A stretch of 64,000 bases of DNA from an uncultured Clostridia bacterium (GCA_948891265.1 CAQUBD010000007.1:1-64000), one strand, 5' to 3'. Numbered from the stretch's first letter, positions 33,386 through 42,586 are shown. Notes: a model not told the origin generated them from the sequence alone. Translations and numbers: made by a program.

Positions 33386-33517
33386 TCTTCGCTTCGCTTC
33401 GTTCATCGTCATCCAAAATTTTTTTCAAAAATTTTGTCTGCCAAATCTTGCCTTTGAAGCGTTTTCGCTTCGCTTCGTTCATCGTCATCCAAAATTTTTT
33501 TCAAAATCTTGTCTGTT
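33386..33517. repeat. Tandem duplication of a TTCGCTTCG-containing unit
   Basis: A unit of about 50 bp (TTCGCTTCGCTTCGTTC, then ATCGTCATCC, AAAATTTTTTTC and TTGTCTG) occurs at about 33388-33440 and again at 33467-33517, nearly identical. A related GCTTCGCTCATC piece occurs at 48219-48231. Both places adjoin REP-like copies (D and F). Confidence 0.75.
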
Positions 33518-33525
33518 AACTTTTG

Positions 33526-33576
33526 CCCAAAAGGGACGGTTCTTTTTGGACAAAATGTCCATTTTGGACACATCTT
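33526..33576 (-). repeat. REP/MITE-like repeat, copy D
   Basis: On the minus strand: TTTAAGATGTGTCC, a TGGACATTTTGTCCA hairpin, and GAACCGTCCCTTTTGGGC. It sits upstream of the ABC ATPase gene, next to the TTCGCTTCG duplication. Confidence 0.75.
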
Positions 33577-33752
33577 AAATTTTTCTATATCTAAGTATAA
33601 TTTGTTAATGTGACTTTTAAGTGACTTCAGAAATATTACAAGAATATTACATTTTTTTTAAAAAACTATTAAAATTATGAAAACTATTGAATAAGCTGTT
33701 AAATTAATATAAGATATAATAAATAACACTATTTTTAGGAGGTCTCTTTATA

Positions 33753-34958
33753 GTGAAACAAAATAAATCTTACAAATTACCAAAATATGAAGATATATTT
33801 GCCAAATTTAAAAATAATTTAAATGAATATTTACAAGTACGCAATGGTAGAGATATTAAAAGTTTCAATTTTAGTCAAAAAGGTATAAATGATGATGGAT
33901 TTGAAAACAGACTAATTGAAACTGGTTTAAGACCATCTGAATTATTATTAGAAATTAAAGATTCTTATCTTCGTCGTGATTACTTAGAAGGCGAAATTGG
34001 AACTATTGATGGAGATGAACAATATGATGGAATATTTAATATTGCTTTATCTATGCTTATCTCAAATAGATTAGCTAAACATTATATACATGAACTTGAG
34101 AAAAAAAATAATCAAGATATTAAAACTAAAGAATTATATGATAATAAGATTAAAAAATTTATGTCCGAAAAAAAAGAAGCTTTAGTAGAATTAATCTCTA
34201 GTTTATATATTTATACAGAAACAGAAAATGACAATGATTTCTTTTATGGGCATAGATTAGATAATAATGGAGAAGACACCTTTGTGATAGATTTACCTGC
34301 ATATGGCCAGATTTCAGTTCATTTTGGTTCTGAAAGTAATTTAGAACGTGTTGAATATTTGGCAAAACAAAATGCAGATCTTATACTAAAAAGGAAATTA
34401 AAGTTAAATCAGATAAATAAAAATGAATATGATCAAATTAAACATAAATCAAATAATTATGGAATTCTCCCTGAATATACTGGAAAATTGTATGAACATA
34501 GCTCAGCAATCCCTCTTGATTATCAAGGCAAAAATTTTATGAGGGCACAAAAAGATTTGTACTTATCAAAAAAGATTATAACTGATTATAATAAGGCAGA
34601 TATTGAGAGAATAAGCCATAATAGAAAATATAATAGTAGAGAACTATATTACTGGGCAATAAGAAGTGATTTTTCTAAAGAACAATTACAACAATTGTCA
34701 GAATTTTTGCAGGAAAGAGATACTAAAAACATTTATAATAGTTCTTCCAAAAAAACATCCAATCATCAAGAAGACTTAATTGCATCAGATGAATCAATTG
34801 CTAAATTAATTAATGCAAAATCAATGGGAAGAAAAGCTGTTTCTTTAACAACTGCTGAAGAAAGAAAAGCAGTTTCAAAACATGAAAATTCAAAAAGACT
34901 TTATGTTCTAGATAGAAGAAAGGATATAGAAAAGGATAATGGTCAAAATATACACTAA
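33753..34958 (+). CDS. Hypothetical 401-aa soluble protein, first gene of a two-gene operon
   Basis: I do not recognise this protein. It is soluble, Asn/Lys/Glu-rich and mostly helical. One region around residues 170-200 has a beta character (F-F-Y-G-H-R-L-D, then F-V-I-D-L-P-A-Y-G-Q-I-S-V-H-F-G). A Ser-rich disordered stretch (about 330-350) precedes a basic C-terminus. The start is GTG with AGGAGG well placed. It is transcribed opposite to its neighbours and overlaps the next gene by 20 bp, so the two products probably work together. Confidence 0.6.
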   Translation: MKQNKSYKLPKYEDIFAKFKNNLNEYLQVRNGRDIKSFNFSQKGINDDGFENRLIETGLRPSELLLEIKDSYLRRDYLEGEIGTIDGDEQYDGIFNIALSMLISNRLAKHYIHELEKKNNQDIKTKELYDNKIKKFMSEKKEALVELISSLYIYTETENDNDFFYGHRLDNNGEDTFVIDLPAYGQISVHFGSESNLERVEYLAKQNADLILKRKLKLNQINKNEYDQIKHKSNNYGILPEYTGKLYEHSSAIPLDYQGKNFMRAQKDLYLSKKIITDYNKADIERISHNRKYNSRELYYWAIRSDFSKEQLQQLSEFLQERDTKNIYNSSSKKTSNHQEDLIASDESIAKLINAKSMGRKAVSLTTAEERKAVSKHENSKRLYVLDRRKDIEKDNGQNIH

Positions 34959-35409
34959 TGAAGAATATACAAAATCATATACAGAATTAATTGAAATTTT
35001 AAAGTATTTTTCAAAATATGATTTAGAAAAAATACCTAAAGATATAATTAAAATATATATTAAAGATAGAGATGAAAAATATGAATTCTCTTATGATCCA
35101 GAATTAGATATAGATGAGCAAAATGTATCAAAATTAACTAAAATACTTCTTGCAAATTTATATATTGAATATTTAGCAGATGAAAATGAGAAATTATATA
35201 TAAAAAATAAAGATTTATTGCAATTAAAAGAAATAGAAAAACAAGAACAAGAAAAATATGATATTGAAAATATATTTAATAACAAAAATAAAAAACATTC
35301 TATTGATACTGAAGTTTCTAATAATACTAGTCTAATAATTGTTTCTAATAAAACAAACATCATTAAAAGAGTTTTTGAAAAAATAAAAAGGTTCTTTATG
35401 TCAAAATAG
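34939..35409 (+). CDS. Hypothetical 156-aa protein, second gene of the operon
   Basis: This soluble helical protein has K-I-P-K-D-I-I-K near residue 35 and D-I-D-E-Q-N-V-S-K-L-T-K near 60. A Glu/Lys/Asn-rich linker follows, then a very basic C-terminus (K-R-V-F-E-K-I-K-R-F-F). The conserved-looking first half suggests a small family, but I cannot name a function. The ATG lies inside the end of the previous gene after AAAAGGA, indicating translational coupling. Confidence 0.55.
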   Translation: MVKIYTNEEYTKSYTELIEILKYFSKYDLEKIPKDIIKIYIKDRDEKYEFSYDPELDIDEQNVSKLTKILLANLYIEYLADENEKLYIKNKDLLQLKEIEKQEQEKYDIENIFNNKNKKHSIDTEVSNNTSLIIVSNKTNIIKRVFEKIKRFFMSK

Positions 35410-35454
35410 AATTATTTCAACATCATATATTCAGTATAAATACTATCTCAAAAT

Positions 35455-35498
35455 AAAGCACATATATATCACGAAATTTTAGCTATATATGTGCTTTT
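35455..35498. terminator. Bidirectional terminator between the unknown operon and the histidine kinase
   Basis: AAAGCACATATATA (35455-35468) pairs perfectly with 35484-35497, followed by T residues. The right arm carries the kinase stop codon. Confidence 0.8.
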
Positions 35499-36733
35499 CC
35501 TTTCATATATTTAATTACAAACTCTGTTCCCTGTCCCACTTCTGATGTACAACTAATCATTCCATTATTTTTTTCAATTATAGACTTAGCCAAAGCAAGC
35601 CCAATTCCAACACTATTTTCAGAAGAATTTTTACATTTATAAAATCTCTCAAAAATATGTCTTAAATCTTCTTTACAAATGCCTTCCCCCTCATCTCTTA
35701 TAGAAACCTTTGTAAACAAGCTATTCTCTTCATATTTTATAAAAATATTTCCACCATCTCTATTATGTTCAATACAATTTTTAATTATATTTGTAACCGC
35801 TTCTTGTTGCCACTTATAATCACCTTTAAATAATACACTATCATTTCCATCAACAATTATATTTTGATTTCTAATTTCTATTGGTATCTCCAAATTTTGA
35901 ATAATCTCATTAATAAACTCTTTTACATTAATTTTTTCAAAACAAAAATCAACCACATCAGCATCTAACTTTGACAGCTTAAGCATTGAAATTACAAGCC
36001 AATTTATCCACTCAATTTGTCTATTAATTTCAAATATGAATTTTTTCCTAGTAGTATCATCCATATTTGGATTTTCCTTTATATTATCAAGCATAATTGA
36101 TACTGATGTTAATGGTGTTTTTAATTGATGTGATATATCTTGCACTGATACTTTCAAGCTTTCTTTATCCCTTTGTGAATTTTCACTCTCTTCTTTTAGC
36201 ATTACAGTGATTTTATATAATTCATTTTTCAAATTACTTAATTCATCTTCACTATTTTCTTGAATATCTAATTGATAATTTTTATTTCTTATTTCATTTA
36301 TATATTTCCTGATTTCTCTTAATTTTCTATCTCTTGTATATAAATAAATCAATATTGTAAAAATCCATAAAAAGCTAAATAAAATTATTATAATCACATT
36401 GTTTCTTAAATTTTGTTTCATTTGATTTTGAATTAGCATGATACTATTTATATTTTCTTCATATATACCATATTTTTTAAGTTCTTCTTTGCCTGTTACA
36501 AACTCTTTACTCTCAACATCTAAATTTAATATATCTATAATTTCTTTTGTGTTTATTTCTGGATAGTTTTCTTTTATTTTTCCTATTATATTTGCTATTG
36601 TGATATTCACTTCTTTGTTTAGCTTTTTATATTGATTATTGGTTATATAGCATATTATAGCACTTGTACTTATTGTTATAATAATCATAGGAATAATCAA
36701 AAGCTTTAAATTAGTATTCTTAAATCTATTCAT
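35483..36733 (-). CDS. Two-component sensor histidine kinase
   Basis: This 416-residue membrane kinase has two transmembrane helices (about 10-31 and 112-132) enclosing an extracellular sensor of about 80 residues, a linker like a HAMP region, and HisKA with phospho-acceptor His202 in D-I-S-H-Q-L-K-T-P. The ATPase domain has N-I-I-K-N-C-I-E-H (N box), D-E-G-E-G-I (G1) and G-I-G-L-A-L-A (G2). It is the HK partner of the response regulator encoded 54 bp upstream. The signal is unknown; the sensor domain is too large for the BceS type. Confidence 0.92.
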   Translation of the reverse strand: MNRFKNTNLKLLIIPMIIITISTSAIICYITNNQYKKLNKEVNITIANIIGKIKENYPEINTKEIIDILNLDVESKEFVTGKEELKKYGIYEENINSIMLIQNQMKQNLRNNVIIIILFSFLWIFTILIYLYTRDRKLREIRKYINEIRNKNYQLDIQENSEDELSNLKNELYKITVMLKEESENSQRDKESLKVSVQDISHQLKTPLTSVSIMLDNIKENPNMDDTTRKKFIFEINRQIEWINWLVISMLKLSKLDADVVDFCFEKINVKEFINEIIQNLEIPIEIRNQNIIVDGNDSVLFKGDYKWQQEAVTNIIKNCIEHNRDGGNIFIKYEENSLFTKVSIRDEGEGICKEDLRHIFERFYKCKNSSENSVGIGLALAKSIIEKNNGMISCTSEVGQGTEFVIKYMKGKAHI

Positions 36734-36787
36734 TTTATATAGCTCCTTTAACTAATTAAAAAAAGAATAGTTATATTATTTTTTTAA

Positions 36788-37453
36788 TTATTCAATTCTG
36801 TATCCTAAGCCCCTAACAGTCTTAATAATATCTTCATTACCCAATTTTTCTCTTATTCTTTTAATATAAACTGTAAGTGTATTATCATTAACAAAATTAC
36901 CAGCAATATCCCATATCTTATCTAGCAATACTTCTCTAGTAATCAGCTTATTTTGGTTTAAAAATAGCATCAATAATATTTTATACTCTAAACTAGTAAA
37001 CACTATTTCTTCATCATCTTTATATACTTTAGCCATATCAGTATCTATTTTAATATTTTTATATTGAATTACATTAGATTTTTCAAAAGTTTTATCATAT
37101 CTTCTTAGAACTGAATTTATTCTTGATATCAATTCTCTAGTTCTGAAAGGCTTAATAATATAATCATCAGCACCTAAATCTAAACCTATAACCACACTTG
37201 TTTCTTCATCTTGTGCAGTTAAAAATATTACTGGAATATCTAACTTTTCTTTTACAATTTTGCAAATATCAAATCCATTTCCATCTGGTAATGTTACATC
37301 TAGTAATATTAAATCTACTGGATCTTTTGATATAATTTCTTGTGTTTCTTTTTTTGTTTTTGCTGATTTTACTTGAAATCCTTCTTGTTCTAATGAGTAT
37401 TTTAGCCCCATTATTATTGTTTCATTATCTTCTACTAATAATATTTTTTTCAT
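36788..37453 (-). CDS. OmpR/PhoB family response regulator
   Basis: This 221-residue regulator has a receiver domain with acidic pocket E8-D9, phospho-acceptor Asp52 in L-L-D-V-T-L-P-D-G and Lys in D-Y-I-I-K-P-F. A winged-helix DNA-binding domain ends in V-R-G-L-G-Y-R-I-E. It is cotranscribed with the histidine kinase gene. Targets are unknown; the nearby ABC exporter and penicillin-binding protein are plausible but unproven. Confidence 0.93.
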   Translation of the reverse strand: MKKILLVEDNETIIMGLKYSLEQEGFQVKSAKTKKETQEIISKDPVDLILLDVTLPDGNGFDICKIVKEKLDIPVIFLTAQDEETSVVIGLDLGADDYIIKPFRTRELISRINSVLRRYDKTFEKSNVIQYKNIKIDTDMAKVYKDDEEIVFTSLEYKILLMLFLNQNKLITREVLLDKIWDIAGNFVNDNTLTVYIKRIREKLGNEDIIKTVRGLGYRIE

Positions 37454-37509
37454 GTAATTTCCAAAATGTCTCCTTCCTTATCCACTAGGAATGTTTCCTG
37501 TTTAATGTT

Positions 37510-37672
37510 TACAGAATTTATTTCATAAATTCTCTATAAGAGTATCATTTAAGATGTGTCCCAAAATTTAATGTAAGTAGAATTTGTTTCACAAATTCTG
37601 CATAAGTCATCTGTAACAAGCAAAGCTTTAACAGCTGACTTAAAAGGAAACGTCCCTAATGGGACATTATTG
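37510..37672 (+). repeat. REP/MITE-like composite repeat, copy E
   Basis: From 37551 it reads AAGATGTGTCCC, then hairpin AGAATTTG-CAAATTCT (about 37579-37599), GCATAAGTCATCTGTAAC, an inner GCAAAGC, and finally AAGGAAACGTCCC with GTCCCTAATGGGAC. The AGAATTT hairpin with TAAG is also duplicated just before it (about 37512-37540). Its ends match copy A. It overlaps the 3' end of the PBP gene. Confidence 0.8.
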
Positions 37673-39689
37673 CCCTAATCTTCTTAATTAAGTAATGACT
37701 TCCACCATCTCTATTATTTTGAATATTTTCAACCATACTAACAATTAGCATATCATTTCCAGAATTGGCATCTATTGTAAAACAGTTAAACCATCCTAAA
37801 GTTCCACTTTCTTTATCATTCATTGAGTTTTTTAATTCTGCTGTTCCTGTTTTTCCTGCAATTGTAAGTCCATTTATTTTCATGTCACTTGCTGTTCCTT
37901 CTGGGTTTTCTACTACTTGTATCATTGCATTTTTTACTGCATTTGCTGCTTCTTGTGTAAATACATTTTGTTTTAATATTTCTCCTTTTGCATTTTCTTT
38001 ATATTCAATATATGGTTTTATCATGTTTCCATTGTTTGCAAATGCTGAGTATATTGATGCCATATGTATTGGGTTTACCAATATATCTCCTTGGCCATAT
38101 CCTGAGTCTGCAAGTTTCTTTTCTGTTGCCATTGCTTTGTCTGAGTTTGAAGAATATTGTGATTTTTTTAATTGTAGTGGAAATTCTATTTGTTCATTAA
38201 ATCCTATTTTGTCTAAGTTTTCACAAAATGTTTTTCTTCCAATTTGCATTGCTGCTTGTGCAAAATAGATATTGTCTGAGTGTATTATTGCATTTTTCAT
38301 GTTTTTTGTTCCATTATATGCTGTTAGTGTTGTTATATAGTCACTTCCCCAGCTTTTGTCTTTTTGCCAGCTTAATCCTGAGTAATTAAATGTTGTGTCT
38401 TCTGATATTTTTCCTGTTGTTAATCCTATTCCTGCTGTTATTGTTTTAAATGTTGATCCTGGGCAATATGTTTGTGTAAATCTGTTGTATAATGGTTTGC
38501 TTTCATCATTATTTAATTGTTCCCATTGTGTATTTGTCAATCCTAAAACAAAGTCATTTGAATTATATGATGGTGTACTAACACATGCTAGTAATTCTCC
38601 TGTTTGTGGTTGCATTACAACAAACAATCCTTTGTCTTCTTTCATTTGATTATATAATTGTTTTTGTAAGTCACTGTTGATTGTTAATTTCACATCTGTT
38701 CCATCTTTTTTATCTTGTTTTGCTAATGTTTTTAGCCTATTTCCATTTTCATCTTCTATATATATTTCTTTCCCATCTATTCCTCTTAGTGTATCTTCAT
38801 AACTAAGTTCTAATCCTGATTTTCCTATTAAGCTGTCAGAATTATATCCTTTTCCTGCTTTTTGTTTTAATTCTTCTGCATTTATTGGTTGCACATATCC
38901 TATTAAATGTGCTGCTTCTTCTCCTAATGAATATACTCTTGCTTTTGTACTATTTATCATTATTCCTGAAATTTGTAATAATTTATCTTTTAATTCTGTA
39001 TTATTACTTGATACTTTTTTTATTGGTACAAATGTGTCTTCTTTTACCCATGATGCTGAAAGTTGTGTTTTTATATATTCTTCTGAAACTCCTGTTAATT
39101 CTGATATTTTTGATATATTTTCTTGTTTATTTTCTCCTAGTTTTCCTGGTACAATTCCAACTGTTGATATATTTCCATTAAATGCTAGTGTTTCTCCATT
39201 TCTGTCTAATATTGCTCCTCTTTCAGATTTTATTGAAGATATTCTGATTTTATCTGTATTTCTTAATTCTGGAAATATCATACTTGAAGACCAATTTATT
39301 TTATATTCTTTTTGTTCTTTTACTAATTTTGCAGTATTAGAAAAACTAATATCTCCAGCTGATGTTGACATTTTTTCATTGTATGAAATTTTTGTAATTC
39401 CTTTTTCTTTTTCTGTTTTTAAAATTTCTATTTGTATATTTACTGCATCTATTCCTTCATATATATTTTTATTTCTTTTTATAAAATCTTCTTGTGATAT
39501 TTCTGATTTTGCATTTTCAGAAAGTAAGTTATACATTTCTTCATATTTTTGTTCATTTATTAGTGATATAAATGTTTCTAGTGTTTTTTCTGCTTTTGGT
39601 CCTTTTGTGTTTATTATTATGATTGTTGCAATTGTTGCTATTACTATGATTGCTGATATTATACCAATTATAATTTTTTTATTTTTCAT
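37656..39689 (-). CDS. Class B penicillin-binding protein (MecA_N/PBP3-like transpeptidase)
   Basis: This 677-residue peptidoglycan transpeptidase has an N-terminal membrane anchor (about 5-27), an NTF2-like MecA_N domain (about 33-145), a dimerisation domain with R-G-A-I-L-D-R-N-G (157-165), and a transpeptidase domain. The active-site motifs are S-T-F-K (Ser412), S-D-N (471-473) and K-T-G-T (613-616). The MecA_N domain is shared by many intrinsic Gram-positive PBPs and does not by itself imply beta-lactam resistance. GGGGAG precedes the ATG. The last residues Ile-Met-Ser-His and the stop come from REP copy E, exactly as in the debranching enzyme. Confidence 0.92.
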   Translation of the reverse strand: MKNKKIIIGIISAIIVIATIATIIIINTKGPKAEKTLETFISLINEQKYEEMYNLLSENAKSEISQEDFIKRNKNIYEGIDAVNIQIEILKTEKEKGITKISYNEKMSTSAGDISFSNTAKLVKEQKEYKINWSSSMIFPELRNTDKIRISSIKSERGAILDRNGETLAFNGNISTVGIVPGKLGENKQENISKISELTGVSEEYIKTQLSASWVKEDTFVPIKKVSSNNTELKDKLLQISGIMINSTKARVYSLGEEAAHLIGYVQPINAEELKQKAGKGYNSDSLIGKSGLELSYEDTLRGIDGKEIYIEDENGNRLKTLAKQDKKDGTDVKLTINSDLQKQLYNQMKEDKGLFVVMQPQTGELLACVSTPSYNSNDFVLGLTNTQWEQLNNDESKPLYNRFTQTYCPGSTFKTITAGIGLTTGKISEDTTFNYSGLSWQKDKSWGSDYITTLTAYNGTKNMKNAIIHSDNIYFAQAAMQIGRKTFCENLDKIGFNEQIEFPLQLKKSQYSSNSDKAMATEKKLADSGYGQGDILVNPIHMASIYSAFANNGNMIKPYIEYKENAKGEILKQNVFTQEAANAVKNAMIQVVENPEGTASDMKINGLTIAGKTGTAELKNSMNDKESGTLGWFNCFTIDANSGNDMLIVSMVENIQNNRDGGSHYLIKKIRAIMSH

Positions 39690-39723
39690 TTCTTATCTCC
39701 CCTTTTAAATAAAGTATTTTTTA

Positions 39724-40644
39724 CTACTTTTCTATAAATTTTAAAATGTCTTCATAAACTTCGTCTTTGTTCTTTTCATTCAAAATTTCATGTCTTAAAT
39801 TATCATATAATCTGTTAGTTATATTTGAATATCCTAACTTTTTTAAAAATTCTTGACTTTCTAACCATTTTTCTTTATTTATTATTACTGGATCATCACT
39901 TCCTGCTATAAAAAATATAGGTATTTGCTTATTATCTAATTTCCATCCTTTAGTTGTATATATGTCCCCCATTAGTTTAAATAGATTTTCAAAACCATTT
40001 GTAGTAAAAATAAATCCACATAATTCGTCTTTATCATATTTTTCTATTGACTCTTCATTTGCACATACCCATGCATTGGATGATTTTGTGTTTTGCAAGT
40101 TTTTATTGTAGTTTCCAAATGCTAGCTTTTGAATAAATTTACTTCTATATTTTTCTCCTTTGATAATTTTAATTATCTGACTGATTTTTACAGCAATTTT
40201 GCTTAATGGATTTTTACTTGGTGAACCACAAACAATTAGTTTGTCGATGTCTTTATCATATTTCTTTAAATATTTTCTAACTACCATTGATCCCATACTA
40301 TGTCCAAATAAAGTGATTTTCTTATTTGGATATTTTTCTTTAATGTATTGTGTTATTTGGTGCAAGTCTTCTACTATATATTCAGCTTTGTTGTCATAGA
40401 AATATCCTAAGTCTTGTTTTTCTTTTATACTTTCTCCATGTCCCCTATGGTCGTTTATTATTGTGATATATCCTTTGTTTGTTAAAAATTCCATGAAGTT
40501 GTAATATCTTTCTTTGTGTTCTGCCATCCCATGTGATATTTGGAATATTCCTTTTATTTGTGTCTCTTTTTCTGGTGTGTTTATAGTTATGCTTATTGGT
40601 AAGTTGTCGCATTTAGAGTTTATTTTTATTTTTTCTTGTTTCAT
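39724..40644 (-). CDS. Alpha/beta hydrolase, lysophospholipase/monoacylglycerol lipase-like
   Basis: This 306-residue cytoplasmic-looking hydrolase has an H-G-M-A-E-H oxyanion segment near residue 39, D-H-R-G-H-G-E-S near 65 and nucleophile Ser116 in G-H-S-M-G. The acid is probably in G-S-D-D-P-V and the His in L-R-H-E. This is the serine aminopeptidase S33/Hydrolase_4 group, which cleaves monoacylglycerols or lysophospholipids. AAAGGAG supports the ATG. It lies 34 bp upstream of the PBP gene, so the two may share a transcript. Confidence 0.87.
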   Translation of the reverse strand: MKQEKIKINSKCDNLPISITINTPEKETQIKGIFQISHGMAEHKERYYNFMEFLTNKGYITIINDHRGHGESIKEKQDLGYFYDNKAEYIVEDLHQITQYIKEKYPNKKITLFGHSMGSMVVRKYLKKYDKDIDKLIVCGSPSKNPLSKIAVKISQIIKIIKGEKYRSKFIQKLAFGNYNKNLQNTKSSNAWVCANEESIEKYDKDELCGFIFTTNGFENLFKLMGDIYTTKGWKLDNKQIPIFFIAGSDDPVIINKEKWLESQEFLKKLGYSNITNRLYDNLRHEILNEKNKDEVYEDILKFIEK

Positions 40645-40718
40645 TAATAAATTCTCCTTTTTTGTTTATTAAAAGTCTATCATTTCTTGTGTGTGTTGTC
40701 AATTTTGTTATGTAAAAA

Positions 40719-40739
40719 AGTACCTATCTTTCAGGTACT
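40719..40739 (-). terminator. Terminator of the trxB-trxA transcript
   Basis: AGTACCT and AGGTACT form a perfect 7-bp stem with a 7-nt loop. On the minus strand the stem is followed by TTTTTT. Confidence 0.75.
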
Positions 40740-40854
40740 CTTATATAGTCAAATTTTTAATTTTTGGGTTTTTGTTAATTTTGATTTAATTTGATTTCAA
40801 ATTTTGAAATAATAAAATTCCGATTAAAATTATCATTATAGAATTTAAAATTAA

Positions 40855-40915
40855 AGCCACTAAAATATTGACTAAATAGAATCATCTATTTATATCATAT
40901 TTAGTAGCTTTCTGT
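40855..40915. repeat. Long intergenic hairpin downstream of trxA
   Basis: AAAGC.ACTAAA.TAT (40855-40869) is complementary to 40901-40915, and inside it TAAATAGA pairs with TCTATTTA. It gives one extended stem of about 60 nt in the 325-bp gap between trxA and the lipase gene. It may be a second terminator or an RNA stability element. Confidence 0.5.
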
Positions 40916-40969
40916 AAACTATTTTTATTAACTTTCCATCGCAAATTTCGACAAAATCGTGAGACAAAT

Positions 40970-41284
40970 TTACACTGTCCCTAATGTCTCAATCAATTCT
41001 TGTTTGTCTCTAACTCCAACAAATCTTTTTGTTTCTTCTCCATTTTTAAAGATAACTATTGTTGGTATGCTCATAATATTGTATTTCATTGCTAAATCTT
41101 GATTTTCATCTACATTGATTTTTCCTACTTTAGCTTTTCCTTCTAGTTCATTTGCAATTTCTTCAACGATTGGTGCCATCATTTTACAAGGTCCACACCA
41201 GTCAGCATAAAAGTCTACTAATACTGGTTGTTCTGAGTTTATAACTTCTTTTTCAAAGTTATTTGAATCTAATTTTAATTCCAT
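40970..41284 (-). CDS. trxA: Thioredoxin
   Basis: This 104-residue thioredoxin is a cytoplasmic disulfide reductant. The active site is W-C-G-P-C-K with Cys30 and Cys33, and the cis-proline is in M-S-I-P-T-I. The length is standard. AGGAGGAAAAATT precedes the ATG. It lies 43 bp downstream of trxB, so reductase and substrate are made together. Confidence 0.97.
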   Translation of the reverse strand: MELKLDSNNFEKEVINSEQPVLVDFYADWCGPCKMMAPIVEEIANELEGKAKVGKINVDENQDLAMKYNIMSIPTIVIFKNGEETKRFVGVRDKQELIETLGTV

Positions 41285-41326
41285 AATTTTTCCTCCTAAT
41301 TTTTTATTTTTAATTTATATAAAATT

Positions 41327-42214
41327 TTATAAATTACTTTTACTTTCTAGTTTTAAATATCTGATAACTTGTAATCCTGCTTTTGTTCCTTCATATACTG
41401 CTTTTGATATTTGATATAATCCACCTGTACAGTCTCCACAGGCATATAGTCCTTTTACTGTTGTTTCCATATTTTCATTTACTAGTATTTTATCATTTTC
41501 AATTTTAGCTCCTATCTTTTTTGCAAATTCTGTGCTTCCTGCAACTCCTTGGGCTATGAATATTCCATCAACATTTATATTGCTATTGTCTTTGAATTCA
41601 ACTTTTTCTATTTTGTTTTCTCCACTTAAAGTTTTTATTTCTTTATCTATTATATCAAATTCTTCGTCTCTATATTCATGTATTTCTTGTCCATTTGTCA
41701 ATATTTTTATTGTTTTTACTATATTTTTTAATTCTGAAGCTTCTGATATCGCATAATCTCCATTTCCTATTATTGCTACATCTTTGTTTCTGTAGAAAAA
41801 TCCGTCACATATTGCACAATAGCTTATTCCTTTTCCTTCATATTCGTCTATTTTTTCTATATTAGGTTTGTTCTTTTTGTTTCCTGTTGCTAATATTACT
41901 GATTTTCCCATGAATTCATTGTTTAGTGTTTGAACTTTAAATACTTGCCCTGTTTCTATTATATCTATTTGTATGTTTGTAACTTCGTCTTCTAAAATTT
42001 CTGTTCCTAGATTCTTTGCTTGTTCTATTCCTGTTTTATATAATTTTTCTCCATCTATTCCTTTTTCAAATCCATAATAGTTTTCTATTGTTGTAGCTTT
42101 TTCTAATGCTGATTTTTCTTTATATATTATTAGTGTTTTTAAGTTACTTCTGACTGTATATAAACTTGCTGATATTCCTGCAGGTCCTGCCCCTACTATT
42201 ATTACATCGTACAT
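41327..42214 (-). CDS. trxB: Thioredoxin reductase-like flavoprotein
   Basis: This 295-residue FAD/NAD(P)H disulfide reductase has FAD-binding G-A-G-P-A-G (8-13), the redox-active C-A-I-C (Cys133-Cys136) followed by D-G, a second nucleotide-binding motif I-G-N-G-D-Y, and the C-terminal A-C-G-D-C block. It reduces the neighbouring thioredoxin. The pyridine-nucleotide motif is G-N-G-D-Y-A, slightly unlike the common G-G-G-x-x-A of NADPH enzymes, so the electron donor might differ. Ribosome binding site GGAGG. Confidence 0.9.
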   Translation of the reverse strand: MYDVIIVGAGPAGISASLYTVRSNLKTLIIYKEKSALEKATTIENYYGFEKGIDGEKLYKTGIEQAKNLGTEILEDEVTNIQIDIIETGQVFKVQTLNNEFMGKSVILATGNKKNKPNIEKIDEYEGKGISYCAICDGFFYRNKDVAIIGNGDYAISEASELKNIVKTIKILTNGQEIHEYRDEEFDIIDKEIKTLSGENKIEKVEFKDNSNINVDGIFIAQGVAGSTEFAKKIGAKIENDKILVNENMETTVKGLYACGDCTGGLYQISKAVYEGTKAGLQVIRYLKLESKSNL

Positions 42215-42238
42215 GCATATTCCTCCAATTGCTATATT

Positions 42239-42586
42239 TTAAATAATTTTTGGTATAAAAATTATTAATCCTATTATTGCAGCTGATATTGCTGATACTA
42301 ATACCGCTCCTGCTGCTGTGTCTTTTGCTATTTTTGCTTTTGGATCTTTTTCTTGTGTTATTAAGTCTATTGTGTTTTCTATTGCTGTATTTACTAGTTC
42401 TAATGATATTACAAGTCCAAATAGAATAGTACATATTATCCATTCTATTTTGCTTATTTTTAGTACTATTCCCATTATTATTACTAATATCATTATACTT
42501 ATATGTATTTTCATATTTCGTTCTTTATTTATTGCTGTAATTATTCCTTCTATTGCATATTTAAAGCTTTTTATTGTTTTCTTCAT
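42239..42586 (-). CDS. dgkA: Diacylglycerol/undecaprenol kinase (DgkA family)
   Basis: This protein of about 115 residues has three membrane helices. Its family signatures are S-F-K-Y-A-I-E-G near the start, E-L-V-N-T-A-I-E-N-T-I-D-L in the middle and K-D-T-A-A-G-A-V-L toward the end. Gram-positive members phosphorylate undecaprenol, recycling the cell-wall lipid carrier. A GTG at 42595 overlaps the ribosome binding site AGGTGA; the ATG at 42586 is the better start. It lies just upstream of trxB. Confidence 0.9.
   Translation of the reverse strand: MKKTIKSFKYAIEGIITAINKERNMKIHISIMILVIIMGIVLKISKIEWIICTILFGLVISLELVNTAIENTIDLITQEKDPKAKIAKDTAAGAVLVSAISAAIIGLIIFIPKII

Noticed and set aside
33386..33517. 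CRISPR-like direct repeat
   Set aside because: Only two units, no array of equal spacers, no cas genes; a simple duplication.
33146..33578. Several ORFs around the ABC ATPase start
   Set aside because: Shadows of the ATPase gene and translations of the TTCGCTTCG and REP repeats.
37656..39689. Call of acquired methicillin-resistance mecA
   Set aside because: The MecA_N domain is common in intrinsic Clostridial PBPs; no mec regulators or cassette genes nearby.
39034..39708. 224-codon plus-strand ORF
   Set aside because: Antisense to the PBP gene, with Phe/Ser/Ile-rich shadow composition and no ribosome binding site.
42144..42443. 99-codon minus-strand ORF rich in Asn/Arg/Ser
   Set aside because: Alternative frame of dgkA and trxB; composition is a frame artefact.
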